DNA of 64,000 nucleotides from Brachypterus glaber (GCA_958510825.1 OY294044.1:44976626-45040625), one strand, 5' to 3'; shown: positions 11,151 through 21,488, numbered from the stretch's first letter. Program-made: numbers and translations. The notes: a model not told the origin generated them from the letters alone.

Positions 11151-11154
11151 CTTA

Positions 11155-11960
11155 TTATACTATTCACAGCGCCTGCGCTAGAATAGTATAATACGGTACT
11201 CTCGAATTTCCCAAAATCGCCAAAAAGCGTGATAGACAAAAAATTCTTGGATACAAATGTTTTTCATGAAAAAATAAGAAACTTTGAGAATAACCGTCTG
11301 TCCCGTCCGTCTGTCCGATGTCACGTTTTTTGTAGACACGATAACTCAAGAACGAATAATCCGATCGACGAAATTTTCAGGACAAAATCAAATTCTATAA
11401 GGGGGAAGTTCCCTATTGTTTTTAAAAGTAATATCCCCAAAAATAAAAAAGTTATGGGGGGTTAAACTTTTATTTTTAATGCCCCAATTTTTTTTGGCGT
11501 TTCGCAAAAAAAAAATAAAAAAATAAATAATTTTTGATTTTTTTTTTTCAATTTTTTTTTAATTTTTTTTGTTTCTCGTTTTCGTAAAAAAAAATTAAAA
11601 AAAAAATTGAAAAGTATTTGGAAAAATGCAATTTACCATTTAATGTGAACTCATCTCTCCGATTTTGCTGAAATTTTGCATGTCCCCATAACTTAGTGTT
11701 TATATACCCCCATTAATGGCGTTTTGCGAAAAAATCGTTGGTTGCCGAGATATTAGGGTGGGTCATTTTTTGCCGTTTTCAAAATCGGAAAACAACCATG
11801 TAATAAATTCGTAATAACTCAACTTCTATTGAAGATAGAGACTTTATTCGTATGGATTTAACAAGGGAATTAAATTATGATCTATAAAAAAAAATTTACT
11901 CATCCTGACATTTCCAAACTGGCGGACCGCCATACCAGTTCGGGGAAGTTTATATTTTGT
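11155..11960 (+). repeat. Dispersed repeat family A (hairpin plus CCGTCTGTCC box)
   Basis: It starts with the hairpin TATTCACAGCGCCTGCGC / TAGAATA (about 11160-11187). Then come CGAATTTCCCAAAATCGCC, the tandem box CCGTCTGTCCCGTCCGTCTG, TCACGTTTTTTGTAGACACG and AACGAATAATCCGATCGACG. Further copies are at 22925, 24116 and 38026. The design (subterminal hairpin then GTCCGTCTGTC) parallels Drosophila INE-1/DINE-1 Helitrons, but 5'-TC and CTRR-3' termini were not proven. The 61- and 78-codon frames here are repeat translations. The copy is cut on the right by the giant palindrome. Confidence 0.6.
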
Positions 11961-11962
11961 AT

Positions 11963-14900
11963 CCCCAAAATAGCTTACCTTCATTTTTTTTTTATTTTTT
12001 TACTATTTACTCGTATTTAGTGGTGGAATATCTCTATAAAATATTTTTTCACTTTTTTTATATTTTTATAAAATTTAATTGTACTGTTAATAATGTTAAT
12101 TTGTTTATACGAAATATATATACTATATTCACATATTTATGGGAGATATGACACATAATGTGCGACCAGACCCTATTTTTTTTTTCATTTTCAACTACAA
12201 AAAATGAGCTCTGTGAGGAATGTAATGGAGAAACCCACTCCATTGCACAATATTATTATTCTATTACTTATTTAATGAAAACGTTTTCTAATTACAATAT
12301 ACAGGGTGTACCAAAAATATAGAATATATATTTTTAGTTTAGTTTACTAAACGTAATTTTTTGGTTTATTCTAAAACATATTTAGGTATTGTCCATTTTG
12401 AAGTTTTGTTTTTATTTTGGACAATACTAGAACCAGGGAGGGTAAGTGGCGCTTAACCCTTAACACAAAATCGTAATTTGCAGCATGGCTGCTGCTGCTG
12501 ACTATTAATGAAATGCAAAAAAAAAATATTAACATAAAACTAAAACAATAAAAGTAATAAAAATCTATCCTTTTTTTTTTAATGTAATTTCCAGGTGATT
12601 TATTGCGATATGTCCTGTAAAAAATAAAAATAATTACTTATTTGTTCACCACGAGCATATTTTGATCTTCATTAAAACGTAAGAAAACCGTAAATACTCT
12701 TTTTTTAATAATTACTTTAATATTAACAAGCCTGGTATAAATTTATCTGTTTGCTAGTTCTGTGTTATTTTTTCCCAATTTATACATGATGTTGTCAATG
12801 TCAACATTTCAATGGCTATAGATTTTAGCCTATAATGTCCCGCATTTTAATGTTAGGACTTTTTCATGTGATGGATTCGTAAAAAAACGAGTTTTGTGTT
12901 TATCGTTAAAATACTTATTTCTATTTAATTTTTTGCTTCGTTACGTTTTTTTATTCTTCCGAGTTGACAAAATCTCTTACTTTTGGTATAAGTTAAAACA
13001 AAACTCCATAAATCAGAAAAAAATACTTCTTTAGGCACAAAATAAAAATATTTGCAGGTTTTAGCAGATAAAAATGTTTGGTTTGGATATATAAACAAAC
13101 AAATGATTTGAATTTGGGTAAATATGAGGCATTGATCTTATGCCAGCTGTTTTTGGTGCATCGTTAAATCTATGGCTATATATTTCATATTTTTTATTTT
13201 ATTAATTCAACATTTATTTATTCAATATGAATTATTATTAAAATATTTTTTTGCCCAATCATAAAACTTAATTGGAGTAGAAATTGACTCTTCTTTTACT
13301 TTATGCAAGCTTTCCTTTTGCAGCTAGTCTTTTAATTTTACCCCAAGCCATCTCAAGTACCCATGCCATGGCTTGTGGCAAAATAATTCCACTGATTATA
13401 ATCCAATTGAAATAAAGTTTAGTGCCTTATAGACGAAAACTATATAAATCTATAAAGAAATTTTGCAATACTTTACTTCAGAGTTTTTCACAATAAATGA
13501 GAAAATACCTAACCAAAAAAGCTTACCATACAAAATGGTATAGCTGATTTTTCACCCTTATTTTCCTTCATCAATGGCATATATTGGTTTGGTGGCTTTT
13601 ACATCGGTGGTCAAAAAGTCATTCTTACTAAATCAAAATACTGTATTGCGATGACAAGCGGAATTATTTTGCCACAAGGCATGCCAAGGATGCTCGCGAT
13701 GGCTTGGGGGGAGTGATAATTAAAAGACTAGCTGCAATACAAAGGAAAGCTTGCATAGAGTAAAAGAAAAGCTCATTTTCACTCCAATTCAGTTTTATAA
13801 TCGGACAAAAAACAAGTTTAAAAATAGTAATCATATTGAATACCTAAATTCTGAAAGGATAAAAAAAAATGAAATATATAGCGATAGATTTAACGATGCA
13901 TAAGATGAATGCATAATATTTAAGCAAATTCAAATAATGTTGGTTGTTTAAAAAAATATTTATCTGGCGAAACCTGTTAATATTTTTATTTTGGACCCAA
14001 AAAAGTATTTTTTTCTGATTTATTATTTTTTTTTTAACCAATAACAAAAGTAAGAGTATTTGTTAACTGGGCAAAATAAAAAACACGTAACGAAGCAAAA
14101 AATTAAATAAAAATAAGTATTTTAACATAAGATAAACACAAAACTTTTTTTTTACGAATCCATCACAAGAGTAAGTCCTAAAAATTAAAATGCACGATAG
14201 CCATTGCAATGTTGACATGTCAACAAAGAAACTGACAACAACAGGTATAAATTGGCGAAAAGAACGCAGAACTATGGTCTGTTTTTTCAAGCAAGATAGT
14301 AAATTAAAAATCACACAGTGAATATTTTCAAAACAGATTCGAATATTGGATGTGCGAATATACTGCTTGAAAAAACTGACCATAGCAAACAGATGAATTT
14401 ACAGGTTTGTTATGTTAATGTCAATATTAAAGTAATTCATAGAAAAGAGTATTAACGTTTTTCTTACGTTTTAATGAAGATAAAAACATGATCGTAGTGA
14501 GCAGATAAGTAATTATTTTATAATATTTTTTTTACAGAGTACATCGTAATGAATGAAAATTACATTAAAAGAAGAAAATTAGAATAGACTTTTATATTAT
14601 TTTTTATTTATTACTTTTATTGTTTTGGTGTTGTGTTAATAACATTTTTTGTTGCATTTCGTTAATAGTCAGTAGCAGCAGCCATGTTGCAAATTATGAT
14701 TATGTGTTAAGGGTTAAGCGCTCCTTACCCTCCCTGGTTCTTATATTGTCCAAAAAAATAAAAAAAATCAAAATGGACAATACCTAAATATATTTCAGAA
14801 TAAACCAAAAATATATGTTTAGTAAATATAACCAAAAATATAAGGTGTTTCTATAATATATTATATTCTGTATATTGTTATTAGAGAACGTTTTCATTAA

Positions 14901-15112
14901 ATAAGTAATATAATTAACAATATTGTGCAAGTTGGTTTCTCCATTAAATTTCTCACAGAGCTCATTGTTTTAGCTGAAAATGAAAAAAAAATAGGGTCTT
15001 CTCCCATAAATACGTCAATAGAGTCAAAATATTTTATAGGGATATTCTACCACTAAATACGAGTAAATGGTAAAAAAAAATAAAAAAAATCGAAGATAAG
15101 CTATTTTGTGGT
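11963..15112. repeat. Giant palindrome: ~1.43-kb inverted arms, 256-bp spacer
   Basis: The left arm 11963-13393 is matched throughout by the inverted right arm 13650-15112. Paired anchors include CCCCAAAATAGCTTA / TAAGCTATTTTGTGG at the ends, GAACCAGGGAGGGTAAG (12431) / CTTACCCTCCCTGGTTC (14726), GCAGCATGGCTGCTGC / GCAGCAGCCATGTTGC, and GCCACAAG near the centre. Estimated divergence is 10-20%. The spacer is 13394-13649. No arm carries a plausible transposase or integrase frame, so it is either a foldback element with very long TIRs or an inverted duplication. It interrupts a family A repeat. Confidence 0.88.
14275..14382. mobile_element. 108-bp MITE, TGGTCTGTTTTTTCAAGC termini, TSD TA
   Basis: The termini are TGGTCTGTTTTTTCAAGC and GCTTGAAAAAACTGACCA, with TA on both sides. 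The other arm of the palindrome lacks it: the complement of 12753-12770 reads CAGAACTAGCAAACAG straight through, giving a precise empty site with a single TA. A longer family member lies at 45121-45306. Confidence 0.88.
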
Positions 15113-15143
15113 CGAGGGACCAGTTGACGTGGAATTAGTCATA

Positions 15144-16083
15144 CACTCACCGGCACAAAATTCGGAGCTCCTAAGAAATTGCCATTTTTTAAATTCTAAT
15201 ATTTTGAAAACTACTCAATGGTTCTGACTGAATCTTTTTCTGTTTTAAAGCTTAAATATTCTCTACTTTAGTTTTTATTAAGAATGCTTAAAAAAAGTAT
15301 TTTTGTATTATGGGAGGATTGGTGTACTGGTCTACCGCATCTGTACATGATAAGTCTACTAGCCAACTAGCGTGAGTTCGATTCTCACTGGCGCCGATTC
15401 GCCTTTTTCAGTTAATTAATAACAGAAATTTGGAGAAGGCGTAAGTAAAGCGGACACTCTCTATAAAAACTGGTTCGAAAGTCAGTATAAGCCGGTGGTT
15501 TCCTCTACTACTAACCCACCAAGTCCTGGACTTAGGGGATGCTTATCTAAGTAGAATAGTACGAGGTCAAACAAAAATGTAATGTAATGTAATTAACAGC
15601 AACAAAAAGTGTACAACTATGTTTTTTTGCCCCATCTTCTAGAACTTGCAGGTACGCCACTGCAACTGTTTATCAAATTCTTATTGCCGCAGTTTTAATG
15701 AATATTTTCTTTTTTATTTTTTTATATTTTCACTTCTGGTTTAGGAGATATTTAGGGATTTTCCTGAAAGTTGTCATTTTTTCACTTAACTCAAAAAGTA
15801 TCACATGAATTTGAATAATGCTGTGCTTTAAATTTTAAGCTTAACCGAGTTACGTTTTTTTTCTAAGTTTATGAAAAACATAAAATGGGTTTGATAAACT
15901 TGAGCAGAAGAAAAAATAGGGTCACTCCATTTTTTTTAATCATTCTTAATAAAAACAAAAGTAGAGAATATTTAAGCTTTAAAACAAAAAAATAATCAGT
16001 CGAATCCATTAAGTAGTTTTCCAAATATTAGAATTTAAAAAATGGCTATTTTTTAGGTGCTCCGAATTTCGTGCCGGTGAGTG
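15144..16083. mobile_element. 940-bp TA-flanked DNA element with ~150-bp TIRs
   Basis: The ends read CACTCACCGGCACAAAATTC and GAATTTCGTGCCGGTGAGTG. Inverted similarity continues about 150 bp inward (CTTAAATATTCTCTACTTT / AGTAGAGAATATTTAAG). TA flanks both ends (15142-15143, 16084-16085). The structure suggests a non-autonomous Tc1/mariner-type element. A tRNA-derived SINE has inserted into its left half. No transposase frame is visible. Confidence 0.8.
15312..15592 (+). mobile_element. tRNA-derived SINE with (TGTAA)n tail
   Basis: The head is tRNA-like. GGATTGGTGTACTGGTCT matches the pol III A box, and GTGAGTTCGATTCTCACTGG gives a B box within a T-arm-like hairpin. A body of about 190 bp follows, containing GGTTCGAAAGTCAGTATAAG and CCAAGTCCTGGACTTAGGGG, and it ends in AATGTAATGTAATGTAATT. 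A second copy lies inverted at 41410-41699. Such elements are transcribed by RNA polymerase III from the internal boxes and moved by a partner LINE. The partner and TSD are not identified. Confidence 0.87.
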
Positions 16084-16085
16084 TA

Positions 16086-16192
16086 TAATGGATGCGCAGA
16101 ATTACATACCTTCACGGCTTTTTTATTGTTTTAAAATTTTCATTTTGGTGTAACTAGAAAATCCTGAAAATATGAGGTTGATCAAACTTCTC
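16086..16192 (+). repeat. Left remnant of family C repeat split by insertions
   Basis: TAATGGATGCGCAGAATTAC and CCTTCACGGCTT match 38668-38700. ATCCTGAAAATATGAGG matches the complement of 27824-27845. Together with 17216-17400 this formed one repeat before the 1-kb element inserted at 16195. Confidence 0.6.
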
Positions 16193-16194
16193 TA

Positions 16195-17213
16195 CACAGA
16201 AAAAAAGGTTATCTTGGCAGAAGATAATAAATTATCTTGGATTTATATTATCTTAAATCTAGGTAATAATCTTCTTTTAAGATCATGTATCCTCGGTTTA
16301 AGATTATCTGCGACTTTGGTTTCCTTTAATTGTTCTCTTGGTAGAAAAATCCTTGTGTCAAGGATCGTTTCCTTAAATGCATGATATTTAAAATAGTAAT
16401 AGAGAATCAAGAGTTATTATCTTGACTCAAAGCCCCTGTTGTCTTACGGTAAAGAGTTTGCCGTCTGGCTGGCAAACAATTTGCGCAGTATGTCAAGATA
16501 TGCGCTGGAGAGAAATTAGGTTTGTTTTTTTTTTGCCGTCAGTTGTCTTTAAAGGTGTATCATTGTTTTCATCTGCTTTAAAATGGACGAATTTGTATCT
16601 GTTACCCTTAAACTATGGGGATTTTCAAATATACTTAAAAAATTCACGGGTAAGTAGCATTAAATAATTTATACCTATAAGCGCCATTTTGCAATGGCGT
16701 TGCAACAAGTTTTTCTTCAAAAACAAGTGCTTTTTCCTACGACCACCTATGAAACCAAATTTCACACGATTAACAGAGTAAGAAAGTATCATATTTCATA
16801 GGCGTGCGAAATAATATTATTCATGTGTGGGAAATTTTTTCAAAATATTTACCATTCTATTAACCCTGGAACCTGACTGTGAGGTCAGTATGATCTTGAA
16901 TCAAGAGAATCATAATCTTAAATTAAGATTATAATTCTCTTTATTCAAGATTATATTATCTTAAACCAAGACTTGGTGCAAGATAATATGATCTTAAATC
17001 AAGATAATTACATACTTGGTTTAAGATAATATGATCTTAAATAAATGGTTTAAGTGGCTTTGATTTAAGGAAATGTCCTTAAATCTAGGACCTCAAATGC
17101 CAAGATCCGGCGGACTTGATCCAAGACAGTCATGGCGTTGAACATATCGAAAGCCCTGGCGGCCTTGGTTCAAGATCGTTTTGCTTTGATTCAAGATATC
17201 CTTTTTTTCTGTG
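16195..17213. mobile_element. 1,019-bp element with CACAGAAAAAAAGG TIRs, TSD TA
   Basis: The left end CACAGAAAAAAAGGTTATCTTG is answered by CAAGATATCCTTTTTTTCTGTG at the right, and TA flanks both (16193-16194, 17214-17215). The interior is filled with short motifs in both orientations around AAGATAAT, ATCTTAAATCAAGA and TTTAAGAT (dense at 16900-17050), so it can fold extensively. The empty target is preserved in the minus-strand relative at 27730-27870. The 81-codon frame at 16422 shows no transposase motif. Confidence 0.85.
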
Positions 17214-17215
17214 TA

Positions 17216-17400
17216 AGAGTCCCAATTGGACCCCTAAAAATTACACAAAAATCGTATTTTTTTTTTTGAACATGGACTTTACTTTTTGTATCATTGGAAA
17301 ATTTAAAAGCCTTAAAATCTCATTTTTTCCTTTTGAGTGTACAAAATTATGTGCCAAATTTTAAAATAATCAGAACATTTTATCAGGTGCCGCCAAAGTT
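17216..17400 (+). repeat. Right remnant of family C repeat
   Basis: GTCCCAATTGGACCCCTAAAA, TTTTGTATCATTGGAAAATT and TTTTGAGTGTACAAAATTATG all match the complement of 27680-27805, continuing the segment that ends at 16192. Confidence 0.75.
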
Positions 17401-17569
17401 TCCCCTAAAACACTGAATATGACGAATTTCCACCATAAATGTAAACCAAATTTATTATTGTAACTGCTGATATAAGTTAAACAAAAAATCTTGTAAAAAA
17501 TGTTATTATAATCAAGAAAATTTGAGATCAGGGGGGTTTCTTAGAACATAAAGGTAAAATTTTGACATA

Positions 17570-17882
17570 AGACCTTCGACTTTGAGTACCGATATGCCAT
17601 GCTACAGCGAATAATTTCAGTTTTGAGCAGATGTCTATGGATTTCAGACATTCAGGATCTGATTCTTTTTGGAAGAACTAAACTTTGAACAAAAAAGTTT
17701 TGTTAAGGCTGCTCCGTAGAGTAGTACTGGCTTGAGAGTTGGATTATAGAGAAGTTTTAATTATGGTTAGATGACTTTTCTGATCTAGTAGGTGTATAAT
17801 TTGAAGAGACAATCGTTAGGTGTTTGGAGGGTGTGCTGATCACACGTAAGTTTTTTGGATAAGCTAATGCCTAAATATTAAC
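17570..17882 (-). pseudogene. Degenerate LINE reverse transcriptase fragment
   Basis: Read on the minus strand, the stretch starts with YLGISLSKKLTCDQH (17840-17878), the connection motif found just after the RT palm. After frameshifts comes LLYNPTLKPVLLYGAA (about 17718-17765), equivalent to the 'lY...i.P.l.YG' motif of Jockey-type elements. Several stops and shifts interrupt it. The upstream RT and endonuclease are absent. The call rests on motif spacing alone. Confidence 0.55.
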
Positions 17883-17889
17883 ACAGATT

Positions 17890-18440
17890 TGGTAATTTAT
17901 CTGCACGGGAAGAGTATACAGTAAAATAATGGAGCACTTTTACACCTCCACAGCTTATTTATAACTAATAAATTATAAGTTAATACATTATGGTGATTAA
18001 AAAGAGGTGGGTGTGGCTCAGAAGAATTCATCTGTTATTATAAATTATCAATTGTTTTGTTAAATAATAATAATAAAAAACGACAATCAAGATACTAATA
18101 ACATCTATTTACCGTGTGAAAATATTATTTTGAGATCTCAATTACTGATATCATTCATGTATAAACTTGTTTGAGACTTAATGGACAGTATCCATATGAA
18201 AATTAAAGGGTTTATAGGCGATATCGCGTTACAAAGATTAATTAAATGTACTGTAAATAATTTATTATTTTTAAATATTTTTTATAAAAAAAAGATTCAG
18301 CGTAAAATCAATAACATGAAATCAAATTCTATTCAAAACAATTTTATTCATCTAGGAAGTATTATTAGTAATAATTGCTAGTAGTATCTCTTATAATAAC
18401 GTATTACTAAAAACTGAAAACTATTAGAAAGGTTTTTTTT
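17890..18440. other. Unassigned stretch with a 66-codon open frame
   Basis: The frame at 18181-18381 (MDSIHMKIKGF ... FIHLGSIISNN) is Asn/Ile/Lys-rich. A loose resemblance of FIHLGSIIS to the LINE 'ylGs.i' motif is the only clue. No flanking LINE motif supports it. Confidence 0.25.
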
Positions 18441-18449
18441 AACGTATAA

Positions 18450-18648
18450 CATTATTGCCGGGGAGACCCACCGAAGTTTCGGCGCATGTTGGATCTTTAT
18501 ATTAACCTTGTTTTAGGTAATTAGTAGCGATACCTAGTAACCAAGGGGGACCGACGGCTTTATGCCCTCTGATGCACGTTGAAAATTTTATTCGAACATT
18601 TTTTTCTCTGACCGAGGATCGGACCTCTTGGTTACAAGACCAGACACG
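18450..18648 (-). mobile_element. tRNA-derived SINE, second family
   Basis: On the minus strand, GTAACCAAGAGGTCCGATCC followed by TCGGTCAGAG gives a B-box-like T-arm. The body then reads GAGGGCATAAAGCCGTCGGT, CCTTGGTTACTAGGTATCGC and CCAACATGCGCCGAAACTTC. A tRNA-like head and this GC-rich body fit an insect tRNA-SINE. The flanking inverted repeat copy at 19374-19411 lacks it after CCCACCGTG, which marks the 5' junction. The A box is poorly conserved and the 3' tail is unclear. Confidence 0.55.
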
Positions 18649-19411
18649 GTGGGCTTTAAGCTTACGGAGATGAAAAAATCGAACCCAAAAAAATTTCAAA
18701 TAAAAAAGTTTGGAGGTCTCACCCCTTAAATTTGTTTGGACAGGCCTGTCACTAAAAACCGAATTTATCTCTCAAAACTGTTAAAAAATGTATATATTAT
18801 TTTTTCTGGATACCCTGTATATCCGATAAAAAATATATAGTTGTTTTTATGTGAGGAAATATTGGGCTACACGCACAATGTTTAAAGACAATGAAAAACA
18901 TTTTTTTGTGCCTGTAATTAGACCTAAAATCAAGCAATGTAGTGAATTTTAAAACTTTAAAGGGCACAGCTCCGCCATTTTGAAAGAAAAATTCAGATTT
19001 TTTTTGAGGTTAGCAATTTAATATCTCTTTATACCGTTTCGTGTTAAAAATATTTAAATAAAAAGTTCTTGGGCCTTAAAAAAAAATAAAAAAAAACTAA
19101 GCAAACATATTTTTTGAAAAATGGCTGTGAGCGACCTCTAGTTTTTTTCAAAAATTTTGAAAAAAATTGGGGATGAAACTCTTACCTCAATAAACAAATT
19201 TAAGGGGTGAGACCTCCAAACTTTTTAATTTGAAATTTTTTTGGGTCACATATTTACTAATATACTAATTTTTGATGGAATAAAAAACGGCTACATCTAC
19301 GATTTTGTTCTCAACGAACATGTAATTCTGAAAGCATTAGAAACAATATCCCGTTGTCAGCTATCGGGTGTTCGATTTTTTCATCTCCGTAAGCTTAAAG
19401 CCCACCGTGCA
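18648..19411. repeat. Inverted repeat, ~90-bp arms with a 123-bp gap in one arm
   Basis: The left arm 18648-18735 contains GGTGGGCTTTAAGCTTACGG and GGAGGTCTCACCCCTTAAAT. Its complement is split at 19196-19247 and 19374-19411. About 123 bp at 19248-19373 interrupt the right arm and may be a later insertion or a deletion in the left arm. The 98-codon frame starting 19241 crosses this junction and is not credible. Confidence 0.7.
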
Positions 19412-20110
19412 GAGTCTTCTCGACTGAATTACCACCATTCCCGTTTTTTAGGCAGGTTAATATTTAGGCTAGTTACATATAAACAGTGTAGAGTTAAAAA
19501 ATACAATTTTACAAAAACAGGTAAGTTTGCGAATTAAAAATTTACATTTAAATTTAACAAACAGGTTGTAAAATACACTGTAAGAAGTAAACTGAATATT
19601 CAGTTACGAAGGATAGGAAGTTATGATACTACACAAATGTACTTTAACGTATATAGTTTTTTAAGAAATAAAGGACAATAAAGCTGAATTATTATGATAT
19701 ATTTTACTTAAACACCTTTAGTTTCAGTACTTTATACAGGGTGTTCCAAAAGTGGACTATCAAATGAGGTGATAAAGAAGATCATATTCAATCAAAATTA
19801 ATATACTGATGAATCAAAAGTTATTTTAATTTTTGTATTTTTTCTTAAAATCGCCTAATATATAAGTTGTTTAAAGCAGTGCAGATTTCCTTACATCTAG
19901 TAGACACTGCCTACTCTTGACCTATATATTCTTATTTTTAGAAAGCAATCACATTTCCGTATAAATAAAATATGAGACAATATCTGTTTTATTTTTTAGA
20001 TAAAAAAAACTGTATTACTTTACAGATTATAAAGGATCTTGACTCATTTACCAAAATCTAGGAAATAGGGAAAAATAAAAACAAAAGTATTTTAAAAGTG
20101 CAATTTAAGA
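19412..20110. other. Unassigned stretch with a repeat fragment
   Basis: ACAGGGTGTTCCAAAAGTGG at 19737 looks like a DNA-element terminus, but no matching right end was seen. 19929-19990 (TTTTTAGAAAGCAATCACAT) is a direct relative of 21550-21610. Confidence 0.3.
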
Positions 20111-20117
20111 GGTTTGC

Positions 20118-20245
20118 GTTGATGTGCGTAGGTATACTATTTTTCCTACGACAATCTTTTTTTAAATTAATCAGTTTGAAGTTTTGTGTTTGACGTTCAC
20201 TCATTTTCTGATAGCAGATATCTAAAATCAGCTAATCGTCCCTTT
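20118..20245 (-). repeat. Repeat family D (TACGACC / ATAGTATAC)
   Basis: The minus-strand reading GTCGTAGGAAAAATAGTATA, CCTACGCACATCAACGCAAA matches 54780-54830 and partly 55010-55045. The adjoining AAAATCAGCTGATTTTAGAT-like block matches 54655-54700. Function unknown. Confidence 0.55.
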
Positions 20246-20284
20246 CCGACCGCTGTCAACGGGTGGAAAATTAGCACTAACTAG

Positions 20285-20412
20285 TAATTAGGTCGTAACG
20301 AGTAAGCGACTTTAATCCTTAGTGCACGAGAATAAAGATTTTTTGATGACGCGAAGCGAAGCCAAAAAATCATTCGAGTACACTAAGGACTTGTCGCAAA
20401 CGAGTTGCGAAC
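20285..20412. repeat. Imperfect palindrome with GC-rich centre
   Basis: GTCGTAACGAGTAAGCGACT ... CCTTAGTGCACGAG is inverted as CGAGTACACTAAGG ... GTCGCAAACGAGTTGCGAAC. The loop contains GACGCGAAGCGAAGCC. Arms are about 45 bp at roughly 80% identity. It sits inside a family D neighbourhood. Confidence 0.6.
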
Positions 20413-20784
20413 AACATTTTTCGTTCCATCTACAGTCTAGACTCTTTAAAAATGTATATTTTAAAGAATTACCTGTGTTTAATTTTGATATTTCAATATT
20501 TTATAAACGTCAAATGACTTTTGTCAAAATGAAAGTTATGTGTAATAGTTTGGATAAATGAGTGTGCATAGTTGTCATTTCATTCAAATATGCACTATGT
20601 ACTCGTGCGATAGAATATAGTGAACATGCATTTTTCTTTATTTCGTGTACACTAGGTTGTAGGAAAACACCCTTATATTGTCCCAAATAAATTGGTAATG
20701 CAACGGAAATGAATTAATTCAAGTATAAATTCCAGGCTTTAATAAAATCGATTTACAATTATTTATTTTAATAATAACACAAGA

Positions 20785-21488
20785 ATGGGTGAGTTTTACT
20801 TATGTCCAACCACAAAATTAAAATTAATCTTTATTCGATAAAAAGAAACTTGGGTGATTTATATAATTTTACATTGGCTATAAAATGGCGGATTTAATTT
20901 TTTTGTTTCACTTCCGGTTTCACCGGACGTGGTTTGAATATGATATGATTTTTTTTTAATGGAACATTACATTTTTGAATTCAGCCTAAAATTCTATGTA
21001 TAAAAAACTGATTGTCTTTACTTTTTTTTTCGTTTTCGTTTTTATCATATAAAAACGAGATACACATAATTTATCTTCTTTTTACTTATTTAATCTTCAA
21101 AGAAAATTCATAAATTTTGATAAAAAAAAGCGAAAAAATAAAGTTCAGATGGGGACATCAAAAAATAGGAGTTCAGCGAAAAATAACTTTTTTTAGCTTT
21201 AATTCGCTGTCACTGATCAAATTTTTATTTTAATAATTGTTTTATATTTTTTTACGCTTAGGTAAAAACAAGGTAAATTATGTATATCTCGTTTTTATAC
21301 GATAAGAAATAAAACGAAAAAAAAAGTAAAAAAAACATATTTATACCACTTCGGCGAAACCCGAAGTGAAACAAAAAAAATTAAATCCGCCATTTTATAG
21401 GTAATGTAAAATTATATAAATCACCTAAGTTTCGTTTTTATCAAATGAAGATTAATTTTGGGGGTGGACATAAATAAAACTCACCCGG
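20785..21488. mobile_element. Foldback element, GGGTGAGTTTTA...ATGTCC termini
   Basis: GGGTGAGTTTTACTTATGTC at 20787 is answered by GACATAAATAAAACTCACCC at 21467-21486. The arms extend about 150 bp inward (TTACATTGGCTATAAAATGG / CCATTTTATAGGTAATGTAA). TA follows the right end; the left flank has decayed. The centre is low-complexity. A shorter member lies at 48134-48478. Confidence 0.78.

Noticed and set aside
11155..11200. GC hairpin ACAGCGCCTGCGCTAG as a bacterial-type terminator or tRNA-like fold
   Set aside because: It recurs at the same place in every family A copy and is followed by repeat sequence; the context is eukaryotic and no U-tract or cloverleaf fits.
16422..16667. 81-codon frame inside the CACAGAAAAAAAGG element as a transposase remnant
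   Set aside because: No DDE spacing, zinc finger or helix-turn-helix motif, and a composition similar to flanking non-coding sequence.
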